Position numbers and translations under genes: made by a program. A DNA stretch of 64,000 bases from Pseudoscleropodium purum (Eukaryota > Streptophyta > Bryopsida > Hypnales > Brachytheciaceae): assembly GCA_963969395.1 (NCBI GenBank), contig OZ017798.1, positions 13,198,173 through 13,262,172 of the forward strand. Reading direction: 5' to 3'. A model generated the notes under the pieces. That model had not been told where the DNA came from. It saw only the letters and a list, made by a program, of their open reading frames with translations, and made no database searches. Shown here in pieces: positions 33,401 through 45,104 of the stretch (positions are counted from its first letter, which is position 1; each line of letters opens with the position of its first letter).

Positions 33401-36049
33401 CCTACAAATGTCCATTACAAAAAAGAGACTTGGAGTCCATTACATTGTTGACCTTAATTACACTATCTACTAAAAATACCTTGACACCACCAATCAAAAG
33501 TATATTCTTTGAATGAGTTAAAAATTAGAAGAGACTTTAATTCCTTAAAAGATAGGGATAGTTTGAATTTGCAAAATTGTAAAGATGAATTATAAAATGT
33601 ACCCTAGAAGAATACTTTAATAATGATAATTTAACAAAAGTTATAAAACATAATTCATACATCATATCACTATAGCTGAATCTACTACTACATTTATCGA
33701 TATTTATTAATAAAAAATTTAATTAAAAAAATCATTGAAATTGAATATAAGTAATTTTCATAAGATTTTTTTTCCTTTAAGTTCAATACTTTTAGTTTTA
33801 ATTATGGTGATTTTAAATATTTTTATTTCATATAATTATTCTAATTGTTTTGAAGAATGTGTTTTATATTTTGAAACAAAACTTTACTTCTTAATGCTTT
33901 GAATTACAAATTATTTACACATCAAAGTTTAAAAAAGCTTTACCTTATACTAGAGCAATAGAGGGTGTAGGGCATCAACATAATGATTGAAGGGCACCAC
34001 ACACATTTAGTTGATGCCTTCTGCTAACAAAAAATTCTATATATTTGAGTTGGGTGGAGATCGAGGGCACCACTTTGGAAGCGCATATTGAATGCACTAC
34101 TATAAAAGCACTTTTGTAGTAGCTTGAGCCATATCTAAATTAGGATTTGTCAAATTCCATAGATAAATAAGTAAAAACTTTCTCTCCAAAAGACAGGTTG
34201 GTGAGTCTACATACATTTGGTTACAAAGGTGGTGACTTGTGATCTCCATTACAAGGCAAATCCTTCTTTCTTCTTTGCCCTAATTAAGTTTCATTTATTC
34301 ATTTTTTGTAAAGTTCTACTTCATATAGAATATGTTGTCTATAGAGCAAGGGTTTTCAACAATTTTAGGATATAGGCAACTCTAGACATCCTTGAGTCAC
34401 TTTCATTATACAATTGGAAAGCAATGTACACAACTACCTAGCTTTCATTCACCTATGTCACTCTTCTCTACATCTACATTAATTTTGCACCAATTTCTTG
34501 GCTATAGAGACCACTTGTTGGCATTGACCTCAAAACTTCCATTCATAGCTTCCATCCATGTTGAAGCTTCAATTAGGAATATTTCCATTATAATAAGTCT
34601 CATTTTTTTATCATTTTTATTGTTGGAATTTGCTTTCTCATTGTTTGTGAAGTCTCGTAAAGAAGTTTTCATTTTTTTTGCTTAAGTTTGCATTTCCATA
34701 GCCTTGCACTCAATTGAGTTGACTTAAATCCAAGACTAAATCCTCTCTTTTGTATATTACCTAGTCATTTATCTTTAGTTAAAAGAATCTACATTGGAAA
34801 GCCAATGGATGAAAAAAAGTGATGACAATGAATGTAAACTAAGTTGGAAGTTGAAGCTATAACATCAAGCATAGTTTTGCTTCAGCTTTGGTGGTTAACA
34901 CATCTAAAATTTTGACATTGCAAGCCTATAGTGTACTCAAAAATTGTGATCCAAAAAGCAACAACCTTTGTTCACAATCCAAAGCCCAAAAAAACTCACC
35001 TTCCAAAATTAGATTGTAAGTTAAAAATTACTTGCAAGACTATCCCTACCAAAATAAACCTCATATCTTTATTGGACATTTACTTGGTGCCAAGTACAAC
35101 CTTTAATTCTATTAACTAGACTAAAGAGTACCAATCTTCCCTCACAAGTTGGTAGTGCTCTCTCCCATGCTCTAGGTGGTTATTTTAGAACTTCTTTCTA
35201 CATGGATAAACTTTTCATATACATCAACCAACTAGATTTTCTCTCTAAGTAGAATTGGGTCTAATAAAGTAACACATTCACCATTGTTACTTTCAAAGAA
35301 TTTTGCATAATGTAGAAGTAACAAAAATTTTAATCTAACACACTCACCATTAAGGTGGGAGGCTCTAAAAGCACACATGTTCTAAAAGCATCCACCTCCT
35401 TAAATGTACACTGCATGTACATGTTGCTTTTTAGTAGCCTTCAACCATATACAAGAAGTGTACATTTTAGGAGGTGGACGCTATTAGAGCCCCATGCCAC
35501 TTCAACTTCAGAATTTCATAACTAATTTCACAAAGCTCCAAAAAATATGAAACGACTTGGGTTAGATGCCAATTCTACTTGTCTTTCAAGGAAAAGTATT
35601 TGAAGAAGTTTAACCTCCCCAAAAATCAGTTCCAGCTCTTAAATGGTTGGTTTATGGACCTCGTACCTTATAACTTTCAAAGAATTTTGCATAACGTAGA
35701 AGTAACAAAAATTTAATCTAATAGAGAGTTCTGTGTCGGGGTGCCAAAATTTCGTAATAAGGTATTTCTGAATTGTAAGTAGAAATCGTATTTGCAGCTT
35801 CCGACTTGCCCAACATAAAAGTTTATGTTTAATTTTCTAGAATAATAAATCTTCGCAAACAGCAAAACAATTACTTCAATGGAAGACCACTAGGTCTCTC
35901 TATGCACGACTCCAGAAACTTTTCTTCAAAATGCAGGATTGCAACATCTCCTTCATAGCCAAAAATGATAATGGCAATTAACAATTGTTCTCGTATTGAA
36001 GGTCCTGAGTCCAGACCCTCCATTCACGTCACCATGCTCAGAATGTGAG
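30411..36049. other. Intergenic DNA between the BolA and aminopeptidase genes
   Basis: The first part to about 30850 is of moderate GC and is presumably the BolA leader and promoter. After about 31150 the sequence becomes AT-rich with many long open but low-complexity frames (for example + 32060-32353, + 34392-34685) that resemble no family. The repeat at 35349-35690 and the 3' region of the aminopeptidase close the interval. Confidence 0.5.
35349..35690 (+). repeat. Dispersed repeat family B, copy 2 (left of the aminopeptidase gene)
   Basis: Best preserved copy of the family also found at 6761-7050 and, inverted, at 41690-42005. It contains GCTCTAAAAGCA, two TGTACAT blocks, AGGAGGTGGACGCTATTAGAG, TTCAACTTCAGAATTTCATA, CCAAAAAATATGAAACGACT and CCCCAAAAATCAGTT. 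It ends about 360 bp downstream of the aminopeptidase stop codon. Confidence 0.7.
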
Positions 36050-39000
36050 CTATGGTTCATCAACAGCCAGCTGGGCATCCAGAGCTGAGAAGTCTTCGAA
36101 GAACGCTTTGAAGTGATTATACGAATATCCGACATCATCAACTCCGCACATCTCTCGAATGCTATGCATCGACAACTGGGGTGCCCCAACATCAACAGTA
36201 CGAATGCCGATTCCACTGGCCAAAATAGGTCCGATAGTAGATCCACACGCCATATCGTTTCGCACGACAAAGTTCTGTGCAAAAGATAGAACCGGGACAA
36301 ATGAGAAGATACATGGCTTGATTAATTCTCAAGTGCATCACAGCAGATTGTCTACTCAATTAGAATCAGTACACATAACAAACATGCAATTGTAGTGCCG
36401 TTCAGCAAAGCAACCCACAGTGGGTAGTAACAACCTGTGTAGGAAGGTTGCGCAACTTCGCTATCTCTCGGAAGATGAAAGCGGTTATCGCATTCGTGGC
36501 ATAGCGCTGGTTTGCATTATCTTTTATCACGAGCCCTTTGTGCATCTTTGGCTGATGGTTCTCCTCGTGCTTGTCCTGCAATATTTACAAATGTAAACAA
36601 TTAACATAAACCAAATTATCATTCTGACGTATAAAATGTTATTTCACAAACTAGTGCAGTTCTCCACCGATTCTTCACTTGAAATCGTTGCGAATTTTAG
36701 GAAACACGATTGGCCAAGTGAATGACCATTAACACACAGGAAATGTATGCAGTTAAAGCAAGAAACTCCGACACTCCAAGGAGCACGAGACTAAGGCAAC
36801 TAGCTCACCGGGTAATTAGGATGCAGACAATGTGCCATGTCAGCAGAAACCAGAAAGCTTTTCTGAATTGCTCTCTCTATGAGTCCCTGAGGCGCATGAG
36901 AGGGGAACAAATTGTCAGTGAAAGAGGTAAGCTCATGACCACAAAGCTGTGCAACCCCGTTGAGATGATATACCCTTATTCTTCCTCGTTTCCAACAAAG
37001 ACCGAATATGCACTCTCTTACCAATGTGCGATAAAGATTTGCAGACATGGAACTCAAATCATATTGAAGCCTTCAAATCTAATCGAGAAATAGTACAATT
37101 ACCGATAGAAACAGATTTCACTACAACAAACGTGAAATGACAATCTCGAATACAATCGAGGTAATGAAAAATACCTCCTCAGATGGTCGAGAACTGGTTG
37201 TGATACGTCTCAAAGCATCGACCAAAACTGGAGATCCAGCACCTTGTGCAGACTTAGAACCCACTTCTTCATGGTCGAACAAAGCAACCATACGTATTCC
37301 CACCTCGTCACCCAGATCTGACGAAGAATCTATCAGTGCCTACAATCCCACATGAAATTCAAGATTTAGATAAATGGGATAAAAATCAGAATGTTCTATA
37401 TCAAGCATATAAATATTATCAAATATTCAGTGCTGAAAGAAGGCCCAATCATCCTCAAGACAAATAAACATCAAATTACACCCATCTAAAGTTGTCATAT
37501 TCAGCACAAATTTTGACCATCAAAACAAATGATCCTACAGACCTAAACCTAACTGCAGTAAGCAGGTGCAATAGCCTACTCGCACTGCGACATCCATGTT
37601 GTTTCGGTTGAAACACTTCACGGATAAACCTCACATTGAAGCATCTTAATTCAATTCAAGTAACTGGTAATTCGGTACCTTCAAGGAGCAAAAAGACGAA
37701 CAGAGATTGTCAAGTCTGCCTGAGAATACAAACTCCTTCAGAGCTCCGCCAATGATGCTAGGTTGCGTATCACAAGCTTGAATATCAAAGTCAACAATCT
37801 CTTCGGGTTTGCATGAGAGCTCATCCGCCAGTAGCTGCATCATCAGCGAATCCGAAAGTTAAGCCGGGAAATATGAAGGCAATCAGGATCCACCGATACA
37901 AAGGTCGGCTCCGTTGAATACCAAAACAAACTGAGGAAAACAGCAGATCAAACTTCACTTTGAAATCGAAGGGGAGATAGAAAATCTGCTACATACGGCA
38001 CCGACAAATATACCTAGAACATTAACCCTCAAGTGCCAAATGTGACTGTTTCCATCAGGGCTTTTTTTTTGGCTCTATAGTGCCAGATTGCACCAGAAAA
38101 AAATAATTTGGCTAAAAATGATGACAATTTTTGAATTTTTTCGCCAGAAAACTTCAAATTAAGAAAAAAATCTTGGATGAAATCGCCAGATTGTGGATGA
38201 AAACAGAATTATGGATATGTAATATATACTAATGTGATATTTTCTATCCAATATGTGGATGAATGTTGAAATTTGGAGCACCACTATAACATTTTGTATC
38301 GCCACTTTGGCGCTTCATAAAAAATGAAAAGAAAAGCCCTTTCCATATCGATAGGAGTTGAAACGAATCGTTTAGGAAGCTTCAAGGAAAGTAGCAAAAT
38401 ATACCAATAGAAAGAAACCATGTCCTAAACAAAAATATGCCTGGAAAGCACTTAAACTAGATACGAGCTTCCAAAGTGTAATTTCTAATTCTGTAGTTCA
38501 GGCGCTAAGGGTTTAATCTTCTAATTCCCAGTTATTCTTTTCAAAACATGATGTATCAGCCTTGAACGTTCGAATCACTTCAATCCTGACTTTCGACAAG
38601 AACATAGGAACACAAAACTCTAGCAATCAATGGTAAATTACGCTAAGAAGCAGGCTTATCATGAGTGCTACTAAAACAAGCAAGCCAAACCCTACGTCAA
38701 AAGACTCAAGAGAAAGCACCCTTTCGCCCCAAGTTCACTAAGAATACGAGGAGTAAACTCGCTACTCAGAGTACTGAAGGTTCAGATGCGAAGTACCTGC
38801 AATAGAAGTGGATGGTGGTCGACTTTCTCATTTTCTTTGACATCAGAGGGTAAGTTTCCCTCCGTATAAAGTGTACCGTTGGTTATGACGGCCCTATTTG
38901 CTTCAGCCTGCCATAACTCATATTATTCCTGTGAGACTGTACCGTAATCTTTCCCACTAGCAAGTAGAATTGAAAATATCAAAAAATTTGACAATTGATA

Positions 39001-41474
39001 AAAATCTTTCATCACCAAAGCAATCTAAATGAGCTCCAGTGACAATTCACAGATATACGGAAACACAAATTTAATGCGGGAGCCGGATCTCACTTTGATT
39101 ACAGAAGCTAGAACAGGTGCGAACTGCGTCTGCGTGTTAACTTTGAACCCGTCATTAACACCTCTGTGCACAGTAGATCATCAGTCTAGTTCCTGTCGAT
39201 GTAAAATGCAGATCACTACAAATACACGTGTGGAAAATATCATTCAATGAAAGAGGGTCATGACGACACAACAAATACCCCTCTTACACGTCATGATTGG
39301 GCGATGGTGGAATACATTATGCGTGCGCAACTTCGGTTCACATCATCAACTACACCCCTTACAGAATAGAAACCAATTCGTGGTAGCCTACGACAGAATA
39401 GAGGTAAAAGGACCAGAGTTAAGAATGTAAAGTACCTTTCTAGATGAATAGCCAAAGTGGGGATCCGCATGATAGGCTGCTGAATTCTTACAAGCTCGTG
39501 CGAGTAAACAGATTTCTCTCCATCTCGGCGCTTTAGAACCACCCGCCCTGCAACCGTAAGGTCTCGATCAAACCAGGTATGCCACAAACCACCTCCATAC
39601 GTACTTACACCAACCTCCAAATATCCATACTTCGTCACCTGTCTAACAAACAAGCGGGTATTAATGCCAGGGAGGCTTCCGCAACTCTTAGTGATAGGTT
39701 AATGCCCTTCATCGAGGCACGAGAGATGGTGATATGCGTCAATGATCCTCCAATTTCCTAGTTCGTGAGAAGGAGAGAAACTACCTTTGATACGGGTTTT
39801 AATTTTGGGCATGGACTGTCTGTATGAGCACCAATGATCAGAAATCCGTTACCCGGTTTATACCTGCAGGGAAAACAACAGCGACACATGAGCTTCACTC
39901 GGTTCTCAAACTTCAGTGGAGTAGTTTGATATAAATATCCCGCTAATATCTGAAACATGCAGAATGCTGAGACCTTATCAAGTCAAATAAGAAAATCTCC
40001 AAACTGAAAGTTCTTTGCACAAATGAACCTGGGAGAGAAGATCTCCAGATATATGATTGGAATTGAAGAAAACTACATGTCCATAGTGAATGATGGGATG
40101 GATACGAAGATGAAATTGCGAACTGCAGACCGAAACATTCAGAGGACATCGGATCTGTAGTAGTAGTTAAAAATGCAATCTGAGATTCATCGGCATTAAC
40201 CTACACAGTGTCCATGCATCGGAAAGAGGAAGCTTTCTATGGAACTCACATTTTCCCAATTGCGAAAGCAACGATCGTCGAGAAGTTTCGTGTGAAGAAG
40301 TATTTCCCTCCAGCTTCCAGAGTCCATGCCTCTTTTTCGGACAACTGCTGAAAGCCCGCTTTCTGTAGTCTTTGTTTTGATTCCTCTGTACAAGCAAGAA
40401 CGAACTCAGTATTCAAATGACAGGATCAAATAGCTTCAAGAAAAATCAGGGTGAACGTAAATCCTTTGTTCCCTTGGAACCTATATCAAGAATCTTAAGG
40501 CTATTCTTGCTTCATAATCAGTCAAACGGGAAATCTCCATAAACGAAGATCTTAGTTCACAAGTGTCCCCAAGACTTTCGCATCAGATACTTGACAACAC
40601 CGTAGAGGTCATAAAATTTAGGCAAATATTTCCAGCAACGAAACGATCCGTGAACAACATTCTCTCCAATCACCAACTTTTCTGGTCACCGGGAATTAAG
40701 CAGCTGATATTCACAACAAATCACCTGAGTCAAGAACCTCTATTACCAAGAAACTCCAGGACTTTCTCAGCAGACGCTTGACAATGTCCTTGAGGTGATA
40801 CAATTTAGACAAAATTTCCAGTAGCGCATAACATTCTCTCTACTCACAAAATTCTAATCACCTGAACTTACGCAGCTGATATCCTATCAAATGTGAGAAT
40901 TTTTTGTAATGCAGGACATCCGTGAAAATTTGTAAAACTTCGATCGCACTCTCCTAAAACCCGATAAACCCTAAGCAAAGCCTACACTCTCAGCAGAGAT
41001 GCACCAATCAATCCAGAGGTCAAAAGTAAAGCCAGGAACACAGGGCACCCTCATTCTCCCACACGACGATCGATTGATTCAAATGCTGCACGAGCGTAAT
41101 CAACTCAACTCAACGAATTGAAGTCGAATGGTGACAACTATCAAATGCCAGAGAGTTTTTTTGGTAATGCAGAAAATCCGTGAAAACGTGCAAAATTACG
41201 ATCGAGCTCTCCTAAAACCCGATAAACCCTAAGCAAAGCCTACACTCTCAGCAGAGATGCGCCAATCAATCCAGAGGTCAAAAGTAAAGCCAGGAACACA
41301 GGCACCCTCATTCTCCCACACGACGACCGATTGATTCAAATGCTGTGCGAGCAGAATCAACTAAATGAAACGAAACGAATTGAAGGCGAATGGTGCCATA
41401 CGAACGGCGTGGAAGGGAGTCGGTGCGGCATTAAGAAACTCGACGAGCTCCTGTGCTACCGAAGAATCTGCCAT
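36050..41474 (-). CDS. DAP: Aspartyl aminopeptidase (M18 family metallopeptidase)
   Basis: Eleven exons join in frame to 478 residues, the usual length: 41474-41402, 40385-40250, 39863-39785, 39638-39436, 39163-39094, 38907-38797, 37834-37679, 37339-37175, 36886-36809, 36575-36435 and 36274-36050; all introns are GT-AG. Removal of N-terminal Asp or Glu from peptides by a two-zinc centre is the family activity. Probable metal or catalytic residues by family comparison are H83 (GAHTDSP), D266 (SGRLDNL), E300/E301 (FDHEEVGS), D347 (SADMAH) and H441 (QLSMHSIREM). Other landmarks are MADSSVAQELVEFLNAAP, GGGLWHTWFDRDLTVAGRV, CDTQPSIIGGALKEF and DMACGSTIGPILAS. Residues 188-224 (exon 6) form the variable insert common in this family. 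No transit peptide is visible, so it is probably cytosolic or vacuole-associated. Intron 1 carries tandem duplications and intron 6 a possible MITE. Confidence 0.95.
38025..38515. mobile_element. Possible piggyBac-like MITE in aminopeptidase intron 6
   Basis: TTAACCCTCAAGTGCC at the left and GGCGCTAAGGGTTTAA at the right are imperfect inverted repeats with TTAA outermost, enclosing about 490 bp of non-coding sequence within the intron between exons 6 and 7. The end sequence resembles, loosely, the CCCCTAAATGCCC ends of 49573-50201. Weak evidence. Confidence 0.35.
40560..40890. repeat. Older tandem duplication in aminopeptidase intron 1
   Basis: About 40560-40735 and 40745-40890 share in order AAGACTTTC.CA/GGACTTTCTCAGCAGA, ACTTGACAA/GCTTGACAA, GAGGT.ATA.AATTTAG.CAAA, TTTCCAG, AACATTCTCTC, TCACCTGA and GCAGCTGATAT. 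Period about 185 bp; the copies have diverged considerably. Confidence 0.6.
40888..41402. repeat. 258-bp tandem duplication at the 5' end of aminopeptidase intron 1
   Basis: The units at about 40888-41140 and 41150-41400 are highly similar: CTCCTAAAACCCGATAAACC, CTAAGCAAAGCCTACACTCT, CAGCAGAGATGC.CCAATCAA, AGTAAAGCCAGGAACACAGG and GATTGATTCAAATGCTG are shared and offset by 258 bp. The right unit runs up to the exon-1 donor at 41401 and lies wholly in the intron. Each unit holds an ATAAACCCTAA telo-box-like word. This is the youngest-looking repeat in the window. Confidence 0.85.
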
Positions 41475-41689
41475 GATGGGAGGTGTGGTGATCCCGCAGC
41501 GGAAGCAGCGCAGCGCAATTCCCAGAACAAAACGAGGGAAGAGGGTGGCGAGGATCCCAGGGCTCTCGGAACATTAGTGCTAAGCTTACTGGCCCCGAAG
41601 TTCACATTCTAGGTGAAGAACAGAGTGCTTTACCGTGTGATTTTTCATTCAAATATCTTAACCCTGTAAGGACGCGGCCCCCATGATCA

Positions 41690-42005
41690 AGGTAAGGTAG
41701 GAGTTCCATAAACCGACTATTTAAGAGCTGTAACTGATTTTTGGGGAGGTGAAACTCCTTCAAATATTTTTCAGTAAATTTTTCATGGAAAGACAAGTAG
41801 AATTGACATCGAATCCAAGTTGTTTCATATTTTTTGGAGCTTTGTGGATTTAGTTATGAAACTTTGAAGCTAAAGTGGCATAGGGCTCTAATAGCGTCCA
41901 CTTCCTAAAATGTACACTATTTGTACATGGCTGAAGGCTACAAAAAGGGAACATGTACAATCAATGTACATTTGAAGAGGTAGACACTTTTAGAACCTCT
42001 TATCT
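41690..42005 (-). repeat. Dispersed repeat family B, copy 3 (inverted, right of the aminopeptidase gene)
   Basis: Reverse-oriented copy of 35349-35690. Shared words are ACTGATTTTTGGGGAGGT, ACTTCTAC-type GACAAGTAGAATTG, AAGTTGTTTCATATTTTTTG, GCATAGGGCTCTAATAGCG and two ATGTACA blocks. It lies about 215 bp upstream of the aminopeptidase ATG. Confidence 0.7.
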
Positions 42006-44749
42006 TAGGTGCATTCTCTTTTTCTACAATTAACAGTGAAGTCATCCATCAGAATATTTTGGTTCACAACAGCCTTACAAGGTTAACATCAATAGTGCAA
42101 TTGTTGCAAAAGTTTGCAACAACACTCCTATTGCATACTTTTGTTTGCTAGACCGAAGGGGAATTTGTCCATGACAAATCACAAGAATGTGCATCCTATT
42201 CTAGGTTTTCATTGTAAATGTTGGATGGAATAATTTAATGATATTTTTGAGGGTGAAAATGTGATAGATTTTGTCACAAGAGTCTTGAAAAGGGTTGTGA
42301 CACTACATACTTAATAATATAATAGAAATCTAATATTCCATATAGTATATGCACAATGTCACCAAAGTCAAAATTTCATCTTTCATGTCAATGGTTCTTT
42401 TCATCCATGTTTTGAAGTGCAAAGAAGGAATCCATTGTTCTAATGTTTGATTTTACAAATTTTGGAAAGGAATGCACTAGTATTATATTATATATAAACT
42501 CCAATCTATTTTTTAAGTTTGTCATAAATTAAGAATCTATTCATCTTAGGTCCCACATCATATCCATAGGCATTTCTGAGTGACATTGAGACTATATACT
42601 TTCATTAAAAGGAGGATTCTATTCTAAGATTCAAAAGAAAGAACTTAGTTATTAAGAAGAGGGAATGATTGTACTTGGAATTATAGAAGAGAGTTGTTTG
42701 TTGTATGAGTAGAAGGAATCACATATAGATGTAATTATATATATTTAGAATATGAATATTTTATCCAAATAATTTTTCATTTATTCAAAATTCATCAAGC
42801 ATTGAATGGAATTTATTTGTGGACCCTTGAATGAAGAGATTCTTAACCTTGGACGGACACAAAGTATCCTTTGAATGGTTGATTAAGCTTTGAGTATATT
42901 GAAGAATGAATAATTTTCATTCAAATTTATTAATCCAACATTCACATTATTGAGTTAAATTCAAGACATTTTAGTTTTTATTTTATTCTATATTAGTTGG
43001 TTTATAAAAAAAAATGGTACACTTATGTAGTGTATTTTAGTTCTTTGCATTCTTTTATCTAAAAACTTAATTTAGACATTCAAAATGATTTCTTTTTTAT
43101 TTGAGAAAAACTATCAAAATGAAGCTTTAGAAGAGTAGTTTATGTTCTACTTTGAAATTTTGAAATTTCCTAAAAATAAGCATTCAATTAAAGTTTGAAG
43201 TTGATGATCTATAATCATATTTCTAAATATACAATGGTATATTAATTCTATTCATACTACAATATTTTATACTATAATTTACATTTATTTTAAATTTTCA
43301 TATTTTCGTAAAGCATGTTTTGTACTCCCTCCATCCTAAAACAATCTTTTTGTTAAACAAAAGGTTCTAGGTTAAGCTTGAAAATAATAATTTTTAAAAT
43401 CTATTTTGACATGTGAGTAGATATCTTTGCTCTTCTATTATCCTAGAAATTTTAGTTTTAGATTAGTTTCTGACTTGTAGTCATGGCACACTAAAAAGTG
43501 GAATTTGGAGGATCAATGGCTATTGATTAAGCCAGCGTGGTGAAGTTCATGCTTGTTTGAATTAGACGGGGCCTCATCATTAATCCATACATGAATTAGA
43601 TAGGCTTCGACTCTTTTGAAGAAAGAAACCAGATTCTAGGTTTTGATTGGAAGAGGATGGGGCCTAATTTAGAAGGAAGATAGGATTTTCTTCAATTGAG
43701 TCTTAAAATAAATTGTGTAAAGTACTTTAGCCAACCTCTCTAAAGTACTATAGAATTGTCAAGACTTCGTGTTTGGGCTATTCTTTCCATGCCACACTAT
43801 GAAGATCTTTTGGAGACAAAAAATTAAAGCCAACAAGAAGATCATTTAAGGACGGCTGAAGGAGTATTTGATATGAATTTTCTTCACTTTCTCTACAAAG
43901 GCTCATGGTAATTTGAAATTTTCACAAAAAAAATGTTTGAAAATTTCATAACAAATATTAAGCATGTGATTTCATCTACAAAAAATAAAACCAATAAATT
44001 TTACACATAAATAGCAAAGAAGTCAAAGATATAAAATAAAGGATCTTTAAATTCTCCAAGTGAATGATTAAAGGCTCCATCTTTTAGGGAATAATGAAAG
44101 TTGGTTTTACAAGCTTGTTTCTTTTTCTTCTTCAAAATTCATTCAAAACAGTAATGAAATTGTTTTTTAAATGACATATGGCTTTGTCTTTGTAAATTTG
44201 TCACTTTTTGGCCACTATATACCAGTTGAATATATTTGGAAGTGTGAATGTATACACTAGTATGTAGTGGTATAAATAGGGTAGCTCAAGAATTGTAGCA
44301 CAAATAGGACCTTCAAGCTTACATAAGATAAATATATTCAATTAGAACTTTGAATCTAAATAAGCTAGCAAGGTTGTCACATTGGCCAAATTAGGGTCAT
44401 TAAATGTCTTGAATAGACGGACATATAGACTATTGAGATGGATGGTTTGGATCGCATAAGATTATTAGAGATTGTGATTTTGCAAAATAAAAAAAACTTA
44501 TTATAATTTACCTTTACTGTGTGACATTGCATGGAATTTGTAGACATGGCTTTCTATGTTGAAATCGGGGCATAGATAGTAGATGGAGTGTCATAAAGGT
44601 TTGCAAATAAATTCAGAATAGTATAGGATCTTTTATTGGAAATTATTTTCATTTAATATTTTATACCCTTCAATATCCTAAATAATCCTAAACCTATTTC
44701 CAAATTCCCTCTTCCCAAAATCCTATCCTATGATTTCCACAATCCCCTA

Positions 44750-45104
44750 GAAATTGCCATACCTAGCTTTGATCTAGTATAAATTATAGATAATAGCTTC
44801 TTGAATGACTTGAAACTTCACTACAATGTAGATTAACTACTCAATTGCTTACAAACCAATTTTTATATAGATTTAAAATACTATCCAACTTTGGTGGACA
44901 TTTTTCCAATATAGATTTTTTAAGCCTTCCCAAAATATCCTAAGAGTTGCCATACCTAGTTTTAATTTAGCATAAGTGATCGGTAGTAGCTTCAAATGAT
45001 TCTAAATTTTACCACAATATAGATTAACTCCTCAAATAATCACATATCGATTTTTATATAGACCTAAGATACTATCCAACTTTGATAGACATTTTTGTAC
45101 TATT
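44750..45104. repeat. 193-bp tandem duplication
   Basis: Two direct units share AGTTGCCATACCTAG/AATTGCCATACCTAG, TAGATTAACTMCTCAA, TTTTTATATAGA, GATACTATCCAACTTTG/AATACTATCCAACTTTG and GACATTTTT, offset by 193 bp. No coding frame spans them. Confidence 0.7.
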
